From: an uncultured Gammaproteobacteria bacterium
GTDB lineage: Bacteria; Pseudomonadota; Gammaproteobacteria; Eutrophobiales; Eutrophobiaceae
Direction of reading: 5' to 3'
NCBI GenBank assembly: GCA_951812995.1
Contig: CATOTD010000014.1
Location: 114,884 to 178,883, forward strand
DNA length: 64,000 nt
Shown: in pieces, positions 55,255 through 64,000 of the stretch
How the letters are laid out: every line of letters starts with the position of its first letter
How positions within the stretch are numbered: position 1 is the first letter of the stretch
The notes under the pieces: model-generated
The model's input: only the letters and a program-made list of their open reading frames with translations
Told to the model about the DNA's origin: nothing
The model's database searches: none
Position numbers and translations under genes: made by a program

Positions 55255-56427
55255 CTAGCGCATCATGCCGGACTTTTCTGGCATTTCTTCCAGAGTGATG
55301 GTCTCTAGCCCTCCCAGCGCATCACCGGATTTTGCCGCTTTGCCTTCAAGTTTAATCCGCAAGCGTAGTTCGTTCATGGAATCCGCTGAACGTAATGCAT
55401 CTTCCAGTGTAATTTTGTCTGCCTCAAATAGATCAAACAGTGCTTGATCAAAGGTTTTCATGCCCAACTCACTGGATTTTTTCATGATCGCTTTAATTTC
55501 ATGCACGTCACCCTTGAGAATCAGATCTGAGATTAAAGGCGAATTTAATAAAACTTCAATCGCGGCCGCCCGCCCTTTACCATCCACTGTTTTTAACAAG
55601 CGCTGTGAAATAATGGCCTTCAGATTGAGTGATAAATCCATCAATAGTTGCGGCTTACGTTCTTCTGGAAAGAAATTGATGATGCGATCCAGGGCCTGGT
55701 TAGAATTGTTGGCATGCAAGGTTGCCATAGCCAAGTGGCCCGTTTCAGCGAAGGCGACACCAAATTCCATGGTCTCTCTATCGCGTATTTCACCCAATAA
55801 TATTACATCAGGGGCTTGGCGCAGGGTGTTTTTCAATGCAATGTCCCAATCGTCACAATCAACGCCCACTTCGCGCTGTGTAATGATACAGTTTTTATGC
55901 GGATGCACATATTCAATCGGATCTTCAATGGTGATGATATGTCCATGCGTATTGGCATTGCGATGATCAATCATCGCGGCTAATGAGGTTGATTTACCCG
56001 AACCCGTACCACCGACCATGATGATCATGCCATTTTTGGCCATTACAACATCTTTAAGTACCTCTGGTAAACCGAGTTTATCGATGTTCGGCACTTCTGT
56101 TTCAATGACACGCATAACCAGCCCACAACACCCCTGCTGGATAAAAGCATTGGCTCGGAAACGACCAATGCCGACTGGTGCGACGGCAAAGTTACACTCT
56201 TTTGTCGCTTCATACTCTTTCAACTGCTTGTCGTTCATTATGGCGTAGACTAACGCCTTTGTGTTATCTGGTGTGAGCGGTTTCTTGGAAATCGGTGTCA
56301 ACTTGCCATGTATCTTCATGGCCGGCGGGAAGTCTACTGTGATAAATAAATCAGAACCACCCTTATCAACCAAGAGCTTGAGAATATCGCGCATAAATTT
56401 TATCGCCTGTTCTCTTTCCATTTGCAT
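55255..56427 (-). CDS. pilU: Type IV pilus retraction ATPase PilU
   Basis: 390 codons, start MQMEREQAIKFMRDILKLLV. Walker A GGTGSGKSTSLAAM, Asp box IITIEDPIEYVHP, Walker B VILLGEIRDRETM, His box GHLAMATLHANN. The C-terminal extension past residue 350 (KLEGKAAKSGDALGGLETIT) is typical of PilU and absent from PilT. NSPLISDLILKGD replaces the PilT-specific AIRNLIRE. It works with PilT to depolymerise the pilus. 19 bases separate it from pilT. Confidence 0.93.
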   Translation of the reverse strand: MQMEREQAIKFMRDILKLLVDKGGSDLFITVDFPPAMKIHGKLTPISKKPLTPDNTKALVYAIMNDKQLKEYEATKECNFAVAPVGIGRFRANAFIQQGCCGLVMRVIETEVPNIDKLGLPEVLKDVVMAKNGMIIMVGGTGSGKSTSLAAMIDHRNANTHGHIITIEDPIEYVHPHKNCIITQREVGVDCDDWDIALKNTLRQAPDVILLGEIRDRETMEFGVAFAETGHLAMATLHANNSNQALDRIINFFPEERKPQLLMDLSLNLKAIISQRLLKTVDGKGRAAAIEVLLNSPLISDLILKGDVHEIKAIMKKSSELGMKTFDQALFDLFEADKITLEDALRSADSMNELRLRIKLEGKAAKSGDALGGLETITLEEMPEKSGMMR

Positions 56428-56446
56428 ACCCCCCTATTTTTAGTAT

Positions 56447-57481
56447 CTAAAAATTGTCTTTATTTGCACACTTGGACAGCGCTTCCTGTCGTGACACTAC
56501 ATTTTTCTTGACCAGTTGTTGCAGATCCTGATCAAGTGTCTTCATGCCGAATGCTTGGCCTGTCTGAATGGCTGAATACATCTGCGCGATTTTATTTTCA
56601 CGAATCAGATTGCGGATAGCAGGCGTTCCAATCATGATCTCGTGTGCTGCGGCCCGCCCGCCACCTTCTTTTTTCAACAAGGTCTGCGAAATAACGCATT
56701 TCAATGATTCAGACAACATCGCCCGGATCATGTCTTTTTCCGCCGCTGGGAACACATCAACCACACGATCAATGGTCTTTGCCGCAGAACTCGTATGCAG
56801 GGTTCCAAATACCAGGTGACCAGTCTCTGCTGCGGACAGAGCCAGGCGAATGGTTTCCAAATCCCGCAGTTCGCCCACCAGAATAACATCCGGATCTTCA
56901 CGCAACGCAGAACGCAAGGCTTCGTTAAACCCGAGTGTGTCTCGATGTACTTCACGTTGGCTGATGAGTGATTTTTTGCTGACATGCACAAATTCAATGG
57001 GATCTTCTACTGTTAGAATATGACCATGTTCAGTTTCATTCTTATGATTTACCATTGCGGCCAATGTCGTTGATTTACCCGATCCGGTAGGGCCTGTTAC
57101 AAGAATAATACCACGCGGCGTATCTGCAATTTCTGAGAATATCTTTGGGGCACTGAGTTGCTCAAGTGAGAGAATCTCGGAAGGAATAGTCCGAAAGACG
57201 GCACCCGCACCGCGATTTTGATTAAAGGCATTGACGCGAAAACGAGCTAGCTTGGGGATTTCAAAAGAAAAGTCGCATTCTAAAAATTCTTCAAAATCTT
57301 TTTGTTGTTTGTCATTCATGATGTCATATATCATGCCATGCACATCTTTATGTTCCATAATTGGGGCGTTGATACGATGCATATCGCCATCAACACGTAT
57401 CATCGGGGGTTCGCCTGCCGATAAATGCAGATCCGAACCACCACTTTTTACATTGAAACTTAGAAGTTCACCGATATCCAT
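56447..57481 (-). CDS. pilT: Type IV pilus retraction ATPase PilT
   Basis: 344 codons, as usual. MDIGELLSFNVKSGGSDLHL start, Walker A GPTGSGKSTTLAAM, Asp box ILTVEDPIEFVH, Walker B VILVGELRDLETI, His box GHLVFGTLHTSS and the diagnostic AIRNLIRENK are present. It is the main motor for twitching retraction and DNA uptake. First gene of a pilT-pilU-pilU-like set, divergent from yggS. Confidence 0.96.
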   Translation of the reverse strand: MDIGELLSFNVKSGGSDLHLSAGEPPMIRVDGDMHRINAPIMEHKDVHGMIYDIMNDKQQKDFEEFLECDFSFEIPKLARFRVNAFNQNRGAGAVFRTIPSEILSLEQLSAPKIFSEIADTPRGIILVTGPTGSGKSTTLAAMVNHKNETEHGHILTVEDPIEFVHVSKKSLISQREVHRDTLGFNEALRSALREDPDVILVGELRDLETIRLALSAAETGHLVFGTLHTSSAAKTIDRVVDVFPAAEKDMIRAMLSESLKCVISQTLLKKEGGGRAAAHEIMIGTPAIRNLIRENKIAQMYSAIQTGQAFGMKTLDQDLQQLVKKNVVSRQEALSKCANKDNF

Positions 57482-57503
57482 TTACACCTCCGAATAAGCA
57501 ATA

Positions 57504-57536
57504 GCAACGGTTAAAACCCGTTGCAATATTTTTTTA
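57504..57536 (+). terminator. Rho-independent terminator, plus strand, between pilT and yggS
   Basis: GCAACGG (57504-57510) and CCGTTGC (57518-57524) form a perfect 7-bp stem with a 7-base loop, followed by AATATTTTTTTAG. The T run only fits plus-strand transcription, although no plus-strand gene ends here. It may stop antisense transcripts leaving the pilT coding region before yggS. Confidence 0.6.
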
Positions 57537-57649
57537 GTTTTACATGCAGAACAGATAGAATCGCAAAAATCATGATTAGATTGTTCCCCGCTACAGATTA
57601 TGAATCTTACTAAGATTCTAAACTATAAACTACCGCAAAACCGCTTTTT

Positions 57650-58351
57650 ATGAAAATTGCCGACAATCTTGCCCAACTGCGTCATGAAATAAGTGTAGCG
57701 GAAAAACAATTCCAGCGCAGTGCTGCGTCAGTATGCTTGCTAGCGGTCAGTAAAACGCGGTCAATACATGAGATTATGATCGCAATCAATGCCGGGCAAT
57801 ACCATTTTGGTGAAAATTATTGTCAGGAAGCCATTAGTAAGATTGAAACGATTGCGCATCCTGATCTAATCTGGCATTTCATAGGCCCTGTCCAATCCAA
57901 TAAAACCAGACAAATAGCGCGTCATTTCGATTGGGTTCATACCGTTGACCGCATTAAGATTGCACATCGCCTGGATGTAATGCGACCTGAAAACCGACCG
58001 CCATTGAATATATGTATACAAGTTAATATCAGCGGTGAAAAAAGCAAATCTGGCATCGCGCTTGATGAGGTTGATGATTTTATAAATGCGCTTGAATCAT
58101 GTAAACGTCTAAAAGTGCGTGGTCTGATGTCGCTACCTGCGCCAGTGCGTGATTTCGATTTGCAAAGAAAGGCATTCTCTGTACTGAAACAAAAATTACA
58201 AGCATTGGCGTTGATCCGACCTTGGCTGGATACGCTGTCAATCGGGACGACGCAAGATATGGTCGCGGCCATTGCCGAAGGGGCTACTATTGTGCGTATT
58301 GGTACGGCATTATTTGGTCCGCGCAATGCAACAAAACAAACCATTTGTTAA
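57650..58351 (+). CDS. yggS: PLP homeostasis protein (YggS/PROSC family)
   Basis: 233 codons. PLP-binding Lys in LLAVSKTRSIHEI, HFGENYCQEAISKI, WHFIGPVQSNKTRQIA, RGLMSLPAP and SIGTTQDMVAAIAEGATIVRIGTALFG are family hallmarks. It binds pyridoxal phosphate and balances its supply; no enzyme activity is known. It is first of yggS-proC-yggT-metX-metW. Confidence 0.96.
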   Translation: MKIADNLAQLRHEISVAEKQFQRSAASVCLLAVSKTRSIHEIMIAINAGQYHFGENYCQEAISKIETIAHPDLIWHFIGPVQSNKTRQIARHFDWVHTVDRIKIAHRLDVMRPENRPPLNICIQVNISGEKSKSGIALDEVDDFINALESCKRLKVRGLMSLPAPVRDFDLQRKAFSVLKQKLQALALIRPWLDTLSIGTTQDMVAAIAEGATIVRIGTALFGPRNATKQTIC

Positions 58352-58393
58352 ACTGGCATAATAAGAAATCATATAATTAAAGCGTCGCTACAC

Positions 58394-59218
58394 ATGGAAG
58401 ACTGCAAAATAGCATTCATCGGCTGCGGCAATATGTCACGTAGCCTTATTGGCGGACTGATCGCCAATGGCATCAAACCAGGCTCCCTGTCGGCCGCTGA
58501 TCCTGATAGTAAACAACGTCAAGCCATTACGCGGCAATTTGGCATTACAACCCTGGCAAACAACCATGCTGCTGTTGTCGATGCCGATGTTATTGTCCTC
58601 GCAGTAAAACCGCAGATCATGGGTACGGTTACCAATGAACTTGCTGAATGCGTGAAAGAGAACACGCAATTAACAATCTCTATCGCCGCCGGGGTCCGAC
58701 TCGGAACACTGTCGGCATGGCTCGGTGAACAGGCCGCCATTGTTAGAGTGATGCCCAATACCCCGGCATTGATCCAGGCAGGTGCCGCGGCTTTATTTGC
58801 CAATGAACAAACGACGGCCACACAAAAAAATACCGCTGAAACAATAATGCGCTCTGTCGGTATTGCAATATGGCTAGACACAGAAGATTTGCTAGATACC
58901 GTCACCGCACTCTCTGGTAGCGGCTCTGCGTATTTCTTCTATTTTATGGAGGCAATGGAAAAGGCTGCTATCAATATGGGATTAAACAATGAACACGCCC
59001 GATTATTAACCATTGAAACCGCTTTAGGCGCGGCCAAGATGGCCTCGTTATCCGACTTTGATCCGGCAACACTTAGAAGACAAGTCACGTCCCCTGGCGG
59101 CACCACAGAACAGGCCCTGAACATCTTTATGCAAGGCAAGCTGGAAGCGTTAGTGTATGAGGCTATGCGTGCTGCCAGGCAACGCTCGGTCGAATTGTCG
59201 CAAACGCCAGGTGTATAG
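58394..59218 (+). CDS. proC: Pyrroline-5-carboxylate reductase
   Basis: 274 codons. N-terminal Rossmann loop IAFIGCGNMSRSLIGGL, VKPQ at about 75, VRVMPNTPALIQAGAAALF, and C-terminal SGSGSAYFFYFMEAM and VTSPGGTTEQAL are all conserved. Last step of proline synthesis with NAD(P)H. The 42-base gap from yggS and 3-base gap to yggT suggest one transcript. Confidence 0.97.
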   Translation: MEDCKIAFIGCGNMSRSLIGGLIANGIKPGSLSAADPDSKQRQAITRQFGITTLANNHAAVVDADVIVLAVKPQIMGTVTNELAECVKENTQLTISIAAGVRLGTLSAWLGEQAAIVRVMPNTPALIQAGAAALFANEQTTATQKNTAETIMRSVGIAIWLDTEDLLDTVTALSGSGSAYFFYFMEAMEKAAINMGLNNEHARLLTIETALGAAKMASLSDFDPATLRRQVTSPGGTTEQALNIFMQGKLEALVYEAMRAARQRSVELSQTPGV

Positions 59219-59221
59219 GTC

Positions 59222-59803
59222 ATGGGCGGTTATTACTTTGTACAAGCGGGCGTTTATCTGATTGAAATAATCTTTGGACTTTATATTCTGGCCGTGTTGT
59301 TGCGCTATTTACTGGCACGGGTGCGGGCGGATTTTTACAACCCCTGTTCGCAAGTGCTGGTTAAAGTAACCAACCCGCTAATAAAACCATTACGCCGATT
59401 TATACCGGGCTATCTAGGTATAGATTGGGCATCGATAATCCTGTTGTTCTCATTGCAAGGCCTGGAATTAATATTAGTCACTCTGATCACGGTCGGACCT
59501 ATCCCGGCACCGATGGGATTATTTGTATTAAGTCTTGCTTGTTTATTACAAGTCATCATCTACGTTCACATGTTTATCATCATCATGCAGATTGTCATTA
59601 GCTGGGTGAATCCAGGTACCTACAACCCGGCCATCGTCATCATGCAGCAACTAAGCGCGCCACTCTTAAAACCTGCACGTCGATTAATCCCGCCCGTAGG
59701 CGGCTTTGATTGGTCACCCATGCTGGTGCTGATTGCCATGAACCTGATGCTGATATTGATGGTGTCACCGCTCATGGATTTGGGTAGAAGGTTGTCTATA
59801 TGA
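59222..59803 (+). CDS. yggT: YggT family inner-membrane protein
   Basis: 193 codons with two tandem YggT units: helix pair then VTNPLIKPLRRFIPGYLG (about 50-65) in the first and QLSAPLLKPARRLIPPVGG (about 140-158) in the second. At least four membrane helices. Linked to osmotic tolerance or cell-envelope assembly in other bacteria; exact role unclear. Confidence 0.93.
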   Translation: MGGYYFVQAGVYLIEIIFGLYILAVLLRYLLARVRADFYNPCSQVLVKVTNPLIKPLRRFIPGYLGIDWASIILLFSLQGLELILVTLITVGPIPAPMGLFVLSLACLLQVIIYVHMFIIIMQIVISWVNPGTYNPAIVIMQQLSAPLLKPARRLIPPVGGFDWSPMLVLIAMNLMLILMVSPLMDLGRRLSI

Positions 59804-59899
59804 ATAGCAAACGCTTGCTACAATAGTTCATCAGATAATATCTACGCAACATTATTTATGTCACTACCTATTAAACGAGTGTAAGAACAAACAATACGC

Positions 59900-61060
59900 A
59901 TGCAAGAAAATACCATATCTGCCGATAACGTTGGTATCATCGCGCCCAAGACAGCACATTTTAGCGAACCGCTCACACTCGCATCAGGCAACGCCTTGCC
60001 CAATTTTGATATCGTCTATGAAACCTATGGCAAGTTAAATGCAGCGGGTTCTAACGCGATACTGATATGTCATGCACTAAGTGGCGATCACCATGTTGCT
60101 GGCTATCATCGCGCACAAGATAAAAAACCGGGCTGGTGGGATAATGCCATTGGCCGAGGCAAAGCCATTGATACCAATCGTTTTTTTGTTGTATGCCCTA
60201 ATAATATTGGTGGTTGTAGCGGATCAACCGGCCCTTTGAGCACTAATCCTGAAACCGGCCATCGCTATGGTCCGGACTTTCCGCTAGTCACTGTCAAAGA
60301 CTGGGTGAAGACACAAGCCCTGCTCGCCCGGCACCTTGGTATCGAGGTCTGGGCGGCGGTTATTGGTGGCAGTCTTGGTGGTATGCAGTGCCTGGAATGG
60401 TCGATTGCTTATCCAGATCGTCTGCGACATGCCTTTGTCATTGCGGCCGCGCCCAAACTATCAACACAAAATATCGCGTTCAATGAGGTCGCTCGCCTAG
60501 CGATTCGTTCGGATCAAAATTTTAAGCAAGGTCATTATTATGAGGATGACAAGCAACCCGAACTTGGACTGATGCTGGCGAGAATGCTCGGCCATATCAC
60601 TTACCTATCAGATGATGTGCTTGATGAAAAATTTGGCCGTGAATTGCGTGATGGCAAGATCAAGTTTGGTTACGATGCCGAATTCCAGATTGAAAGTTAC
60701 CTTCGTTATCAGGGTCGATCGTTTGTTGATCGATTCGATGCAAATAGCTACCTACTGTTGACAAAGGTGTTAGATTATTTTGATCCCGCAAGTGCAGCGG
60801 GTGGCGATTTGTCAAAAGCAATGCAGCCGGCCACGGCCGAGTTTTTGGTAATCTCTTTTAGCAGTGATTGGCGTTTTTCACCAGAACGTTCACAGCAGAT
60901 CGTGAGTGCTTTACTCGATGCTGATAAATGCGTCAGCTACATTGAAATACAATCAAAACAGGGCCACGACTCTTTCCTGATGCCGATTCCGCGTTATCAT
61001 CAGATCATGCGTACAGCACTTGATCGCATTGCTGAAGAGTTGGATATCGTATGCCTTTAA
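59900..61060 (+). CDS. metX: Homoserine O-acyltransferase MetX
   Basis: 386 codons. Start region [48 protein letters not shown], nucleophile Ser in [12 protein letters not shown], Asp in [15 protein letters not shown] and His in [11 protein letters not shown] make the alpha/beta-hydrolase triad. It acylates homoserine in the first step of methionine synthesis; acetyl versus succinyl donor cannot be decided safely here. Its last 10 bases overlap metW. Confidence 0.95.
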   Translation: MQENTISADNVGIIAPKTAHFSEPLTLASGNALPNFDIVYETYGKLNAAGSNAILICHALSGDHHVAGYHRAQDKKPGWWDNAIGRGKAIDTNRFFVVCPNNIGGCSGSTGPLSTNPETGHRYGPDFPLVTVKDWVKTQALLARHLGIEVWAAVIGGSLGGMQCLEWSIAYPDRLRHAFVIAAAPKLSTQNIAFNEVARLAIRSDQNFKQGHYYEDDKQPELGLMLARMLGHITYLSDDVLDEKFGRELRDGKIKFGYDAEFQIESYLRYQGRSFVDRFDANSYLLLTKVLDYFDPASAAGGDLSKAMQPATAEFLVISFSSDWRFSPERSQQIVSALLDADKCVSYIEIQSKQGHDSFLMPIPRYHQIMRTALDRIAEELDIVCL

Positions 61061-61653
61061 GAACCGATCAGGCCTTGATTGCCGAATGGATAAAATCCGG
61101 TGCCCGCGTACTCGATCTTGGTTGTGGCGATGGAACCTTGATAGCATACCTACAGCAACATCAGAACGTCAAAGGTTACGGCCTTGAGATCGACGAAGAA
61201 AATATCGTGCAATGTATCCGTAGCGGTATTGCTGTCATACAGACCGATCTGGACAAAGGTCTGTCTGAATTTAAGCAAGACACGTTTGACTACGTGATCA
61301 TGACACAAACGCTACAAGCGATTTACTACCCCGACAAACTGTTAAAAGAAATGACGCGCGTAGGCCGGGAAGCGATTGTTACTTTTCCGAATATGGGGCA
61401 TTGGAAAAATCGATTACAACTGGCACTGGCTGGACACATGCCAAAATCTAAAACATTGCCGTATGAATGGTATAACACACCCAATGTACACCTTTGTACG
61501 CTGACTGATTTTGAAAACCTGTGTGCTACAAACAACATTACCATATTAGATCGCACGACGGTTGATCATGAACATCAACATAGTTTTGGAATGAATTTGT
61601 TGCCTAACGTGTTAGGCGAGATTGCGATCTATCGTTTCCAGCAAAATGCTTGA
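61051..61653 (+). CDS. metW: Methionine biosynthesis protein MetW
   Basis: 200 codons. Class I SAM-methyltransferase fold with [15 protein letters not shown] near the start, [19 protein letters not shown] and [15 protein letters not shown]. MetW is regularly encoded after MetX and is needed with it in several proteobacteria. Start overlaps the metX end in another frame, showing translational coupling. Confidence 0.95.
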   Translation: MPLRTDQALIAEWIKSGARVLDLGCGDGTLIAYLQQHQNVKGYGLEIDEENIVQCIRSGIAVIQTDLDKGLSEFKQDTFDYVIMTQTLQAIYYPDKLLKEMTRVGREAIVTFPNMGHWKNRLQLALAGHMPKSKTLPYEWYNTPNVHLCTLTDFENLCATNNITILDRTTVDHEHQHSFGMNLLPNVLGEIAIYRFQQNA

Positions 61654-61776
61654 ATTTTTTTTGGGCGTGTTTTGGATGACGAGTCCATAGCTTGAGGCCT
61701 TTGCACTAAAGGACATCTCTATTAATGACGTTATTTGTTACAATGTTGAAGTTTCCAAATTGCCAAAGAAACTTCC

Positions 61777-62390
61777 ATGAGCAATGACATTTTCGGTTCT
61801 CTGTTTAATCTTCAAGACTATCGTCTCAAACAGTTGGGTAATCCTCTGCCTGAACTGGAAAAGACGGTTGACTGGGGATCTTTTCGGTCGTTGTTGAACA
61901 AGGTTCATGAGAAACAACGTAAGCGTCAGGCGGGCAACGCCCAACAGACGTAGTGATGATGTTCAAGGGACTGCTTGTGCAAAATCCGTATGGTCTTAGC
62001 GATGCTCAGTTGGAATACCAAATCGAAGACCGTTGCAGTTTTCAGCAGTTTCTGGGTCTTGCTAGCCAGCAACGAGTCGCTGATGCCAAAACCTGCTGGG
62101 CATTCAAGCATCGGTTAGCGGCGCTGGGTCTGATGGCATCGTTGTTTGAGCAGTTGTCGTTGAACCAAGCGATTTATATCGCTCGCAAGGATCAGATAGT
62201 TGCCTTCTCGATCATTCCGGCACTGGTGCCGCGTAAGCGTTGGGAAGAAAATGCACGGATTAAGGCAGATGCTGTCCTGGTGCGATAACAAAGGGTGTCA
62301 GAAAGATACCGAGGCCCGCTGGACGAAGAAACATAGCCGTAGCCATTTTGTTTACAAGAACCACATACAGATAGACCATGACAACAAGCT
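61777..62390 (+). pseudogene. IS5-family transposase remnant (third lineage), cut by IS5 copy 4
   Basis: From ATG 61777, MSNDIFGSLFNLQDYRLKQL runs to a TAG at 61951-61953, then the next frame continues MFKGLLVQNPYGLSDAQLEY, EDRCSFQQFLGLAS and KTCWAFKHRLAALGLMASLF, then breaks at about 62280. A last piece, KDTEARWTKKHSRSHFVYKN and QIDHDNKLE, ends at the IS copy 4 boundary 62390. No matching 3' half was found after 63689. Upstream GAGGCCTTTGCAC at 61695 may be its terminal repeat. Confidence 0.75.
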
Positions 62391-63689
62391 GGAAGCCTCT
62401 AAAAACCGTACATTTTGTGGTACGGTCTGATTCACTTGATGTGGGAGGATTTTGTTTATGCACGCACCTGGATTGTTTGATTTGACGGATCATTTGGCGC
62501 GGCTTTCGGCGATGGGAGATCCGCTTGAAGCTCTGGACTGTCATGTGAATTTCGAAGCGCTCCGTCCCGTTTTGGTGGTAGCACTTGGCTATGGGGAACG
62601 TCCCAAAGGTGGTCGCCCGCCCTATGATGCCGTTGTGATGTTCAAGGTGCTGGTGTTGGCCTCGATGCACAATCTGAGCGATGAGCGGATGGAGTTTCTC
62701 ATTCGTGACCGTTTCAGTTGGCTACGGTTCCTGGGATTTCAAATCGGGGAGCCAACACCTGATCAGAAGACGATCTGGCTTTTCAGAGAGAAGCTGACCC
62801 AGGCGGGTGTCTTCAAGGCCCTGTTTGCCGCGTTTGAAGCTCAGCTCTGCGCGCGGGGATACAAACCGACCGGCGGTCAGATTGTGGATGCCACGTTGGT
62901 CTTTGCCCCGCGCCAGCGGATGACGAAAGAAGAGAAAGCGCGCGCCAAGGCAGGTGAGGCCGCATCTGACATCTGGCCCGATGATCTGTCCAAGGCTACC
63001 CAGAAAGACACCGATGCGCGTTGGACGGTCAAGTATTCAAAGGCCAAGACGACCAAGGAGGGTGAGGAGGATACTGGCCTTGTCGATATTTCGGTTCCGC
63101 ACTTTGGCTACAAGAACCACGTGTCCATTGACCGCAAATGGCGCTTCATCCGGGGTGAGACTGGCACGAATGCGGCTCGCTACGACGGGCATGAACGCTC
63201 CTCGGTTCTGGACGAGACAAACAGCTCGAAGGCGGTTTGGGCCGATACCAGGTACCGCTCGGCCAGGAATGAGGCTTGGCTGAAGGCGCAAGGGTACCGC
63301 TCACACATTCACCGCAAGAAGCCACGCGGCAAACCCATGGCCAGGCATATTCGTCGGGGCAACGCGACACGCTCCGCCATCCGCGCCTGTGTTCGGCTAC
63401 GAGAAAGGCCCCATGGCTCTGACCATCCGCTCAATCGGCCAAACCCGTGCGAAGGCCCGCATGACCATGGCCAACCTGAGCTACAACTTCCGCCGTCTCA
63501 TCTTCCACGAGCGACGACAGGCCACAGCCTGACTCCGCCCAAATTCCGGAAATACCCGCCCTGGCAGACCCAAACAGCGCAACACAGCCTCAAATACCAC
63601 CGATCTTGACCTTCACACCCACTATGCGGGTGACAACGACTGGTGCTCGCGTCAAAATCCATCCAGAATCAGCGTTGTTCGAGGTCTCC
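62391..63689 (+). mobile_element. IS5-family element, copy 4 (1299 bp) with AGCT target duplication
   Basis: Same ends as the other three copies; AGCT on both sides (62387-62390, 63690-63693). It has inserted into an older IS5-type remnant. Intact duplication indicates a simple, fairly recent insertion. Confidence 0.95.
62458..63532 (+). pseudogene. IS5-family transposase, copy 4, mosaic N-terminus and C-terminal frameshift
   Basis: No amber stop. The shared deletion near 63385-63392 throws the end out of frame (the ORF stops at 63609, original frame 63532). Between about 62516 and 62590 it reads DPLEALDCHVNFEALRPVLV, where copies 1-3 read YPLEVLERHVDFEVFRPVLV. The rest is nearly identical to the other copies, indicating a recombined patch. 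Confidence 0.85.
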
Positions 63690-63754
63690 AGCTAGCTGAT
63701 TTGTCTCACTGGTACTGAATCTAGGTAAGACTGAAAAGTTGCGTGATGGAGTGC

Positions 63755-63798
63755 TATAATCGGTTCGGCTAATGTTGATTAGCGTTTTGAGCTATAAT
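63755..63798 (+). promoter_or_regulatory. Two possible -10 boxes upstream of csrA
   Basis: GCTATAAT occurs at 63753-63760 and again at 63791-63798, 79 and 41 bases upstream of the csrA ATG. The first has CTGAAA 18 bases further up as a weak -35; the second has no good -35. Multiple promoters are usual for csrA. Confidence 0.35.
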
Positions 63799-63833
63799 AA
63801 TAAATCATTAAGGAAGATACCAGGAGAATTGAG

Positions 63834-64000
63834 ATGTTGATATTAACGCGACGAGTAGGTGAGTCGTTGATGATTGGAGATGACGTAAACGTTACGGTGC
63901 TAGGTATCCGTGGTAATCAGGTTCGTATTGGTGTTAATGCGCCGAAGGATATCGCTGTACATCGAGAAGAGATCTATGAGCGGATACAAGATGAGCAAGG
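63834..64000 (+). CDS. csrA: Carbon storage regulator CsrA, cut by the window end
   Basis: The first 55 codons are [20 protein letters not shown], then [20 protein letters not shown] and [11 protein letters not shown]. This is the whole conserved core of the small RNA-binding protein that blocks or stabilises target mRNAs by binding GGA motifs. Arg44 and the LTRR start, both needed for RNA contact, are present. AGGAGA lies 7 bases upstream. Only the variable C-terminal tail is missing. Confidence 0.97.
   Translation, partial: MLILTRRVGESLMIGDDVNVTVLGIRGNQVRIGVNAPKDIAVHREEIYERIQDEQ

Overview
The window looks like chromosome of a gammaproteobacterium. Supporting evidence is the pilT-pilU cluster divergent from yggS-proC-yggT-metX-metW, a class III PHA synthase pair (phaE-phaC), an NAD malic enzyme, and csrA at the right edge. 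Class III PHA synthase and heavy insertion-sequence (IS) load would suit a Chromatiales/Thiotrichales-type sulfur oxidiser, but that placement is inference. Many genes carry single-base frameshifts, often in homopolymers, so either the genome is decaying or the consensus contains indel errors.

Left part (1-27.8 kb, minus strand): a giant type I-secreted adhesin gene fills 24640 to the left edge and runs out of the window. It has a BapA-like N-terminus, then nine super-units. Each unit contains seven LVIVD-type repeats (a probable seven-bladed beta-propeller), an Ig/cadherin-like segment and RTX calcium-binding repeats. The gene is broken once, at 23249. Upstream of it lie the C-terminal remnant of a paralogue (25.3-27.6 kb) and a duplicated C-terminal cassette (24.9-25.26 kb).

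Middle part (27.8-50.6 kb): a mobile-element-rich defence region. It holds four 1299-bp IS5-family copies, an IS1595-family element with a restriction-type passenger domain, a second IS5-family element, two IS256 remnants and an attC-like site. A PmeII-like type II restriction-modification pair has been cut by three separate insertions, two in the methyltransferase and one in the nuclease; target duplications let the original genes be rebuilt. phaE-phaC, a tRNA-Arg, an Abi-like gene, a fused nuclease-methylase plus specificity subunit (BcgI-like), an alpha/beta hydrolase, a nitroreductase, and a cytosine methyltransferase with an NgoFVII-family nuclease follow.

Right part (50.6-64 kb): ordinary core genes. 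These are a DksA-type zinc finger protein, a frameshifted PhoX-like gene, malic enzyme, three pilus retraction ATPases, yggS, proC, yggT, metX and metW. An IS5-family remnant split by the fourth IS copy follows, then the start of csrA.
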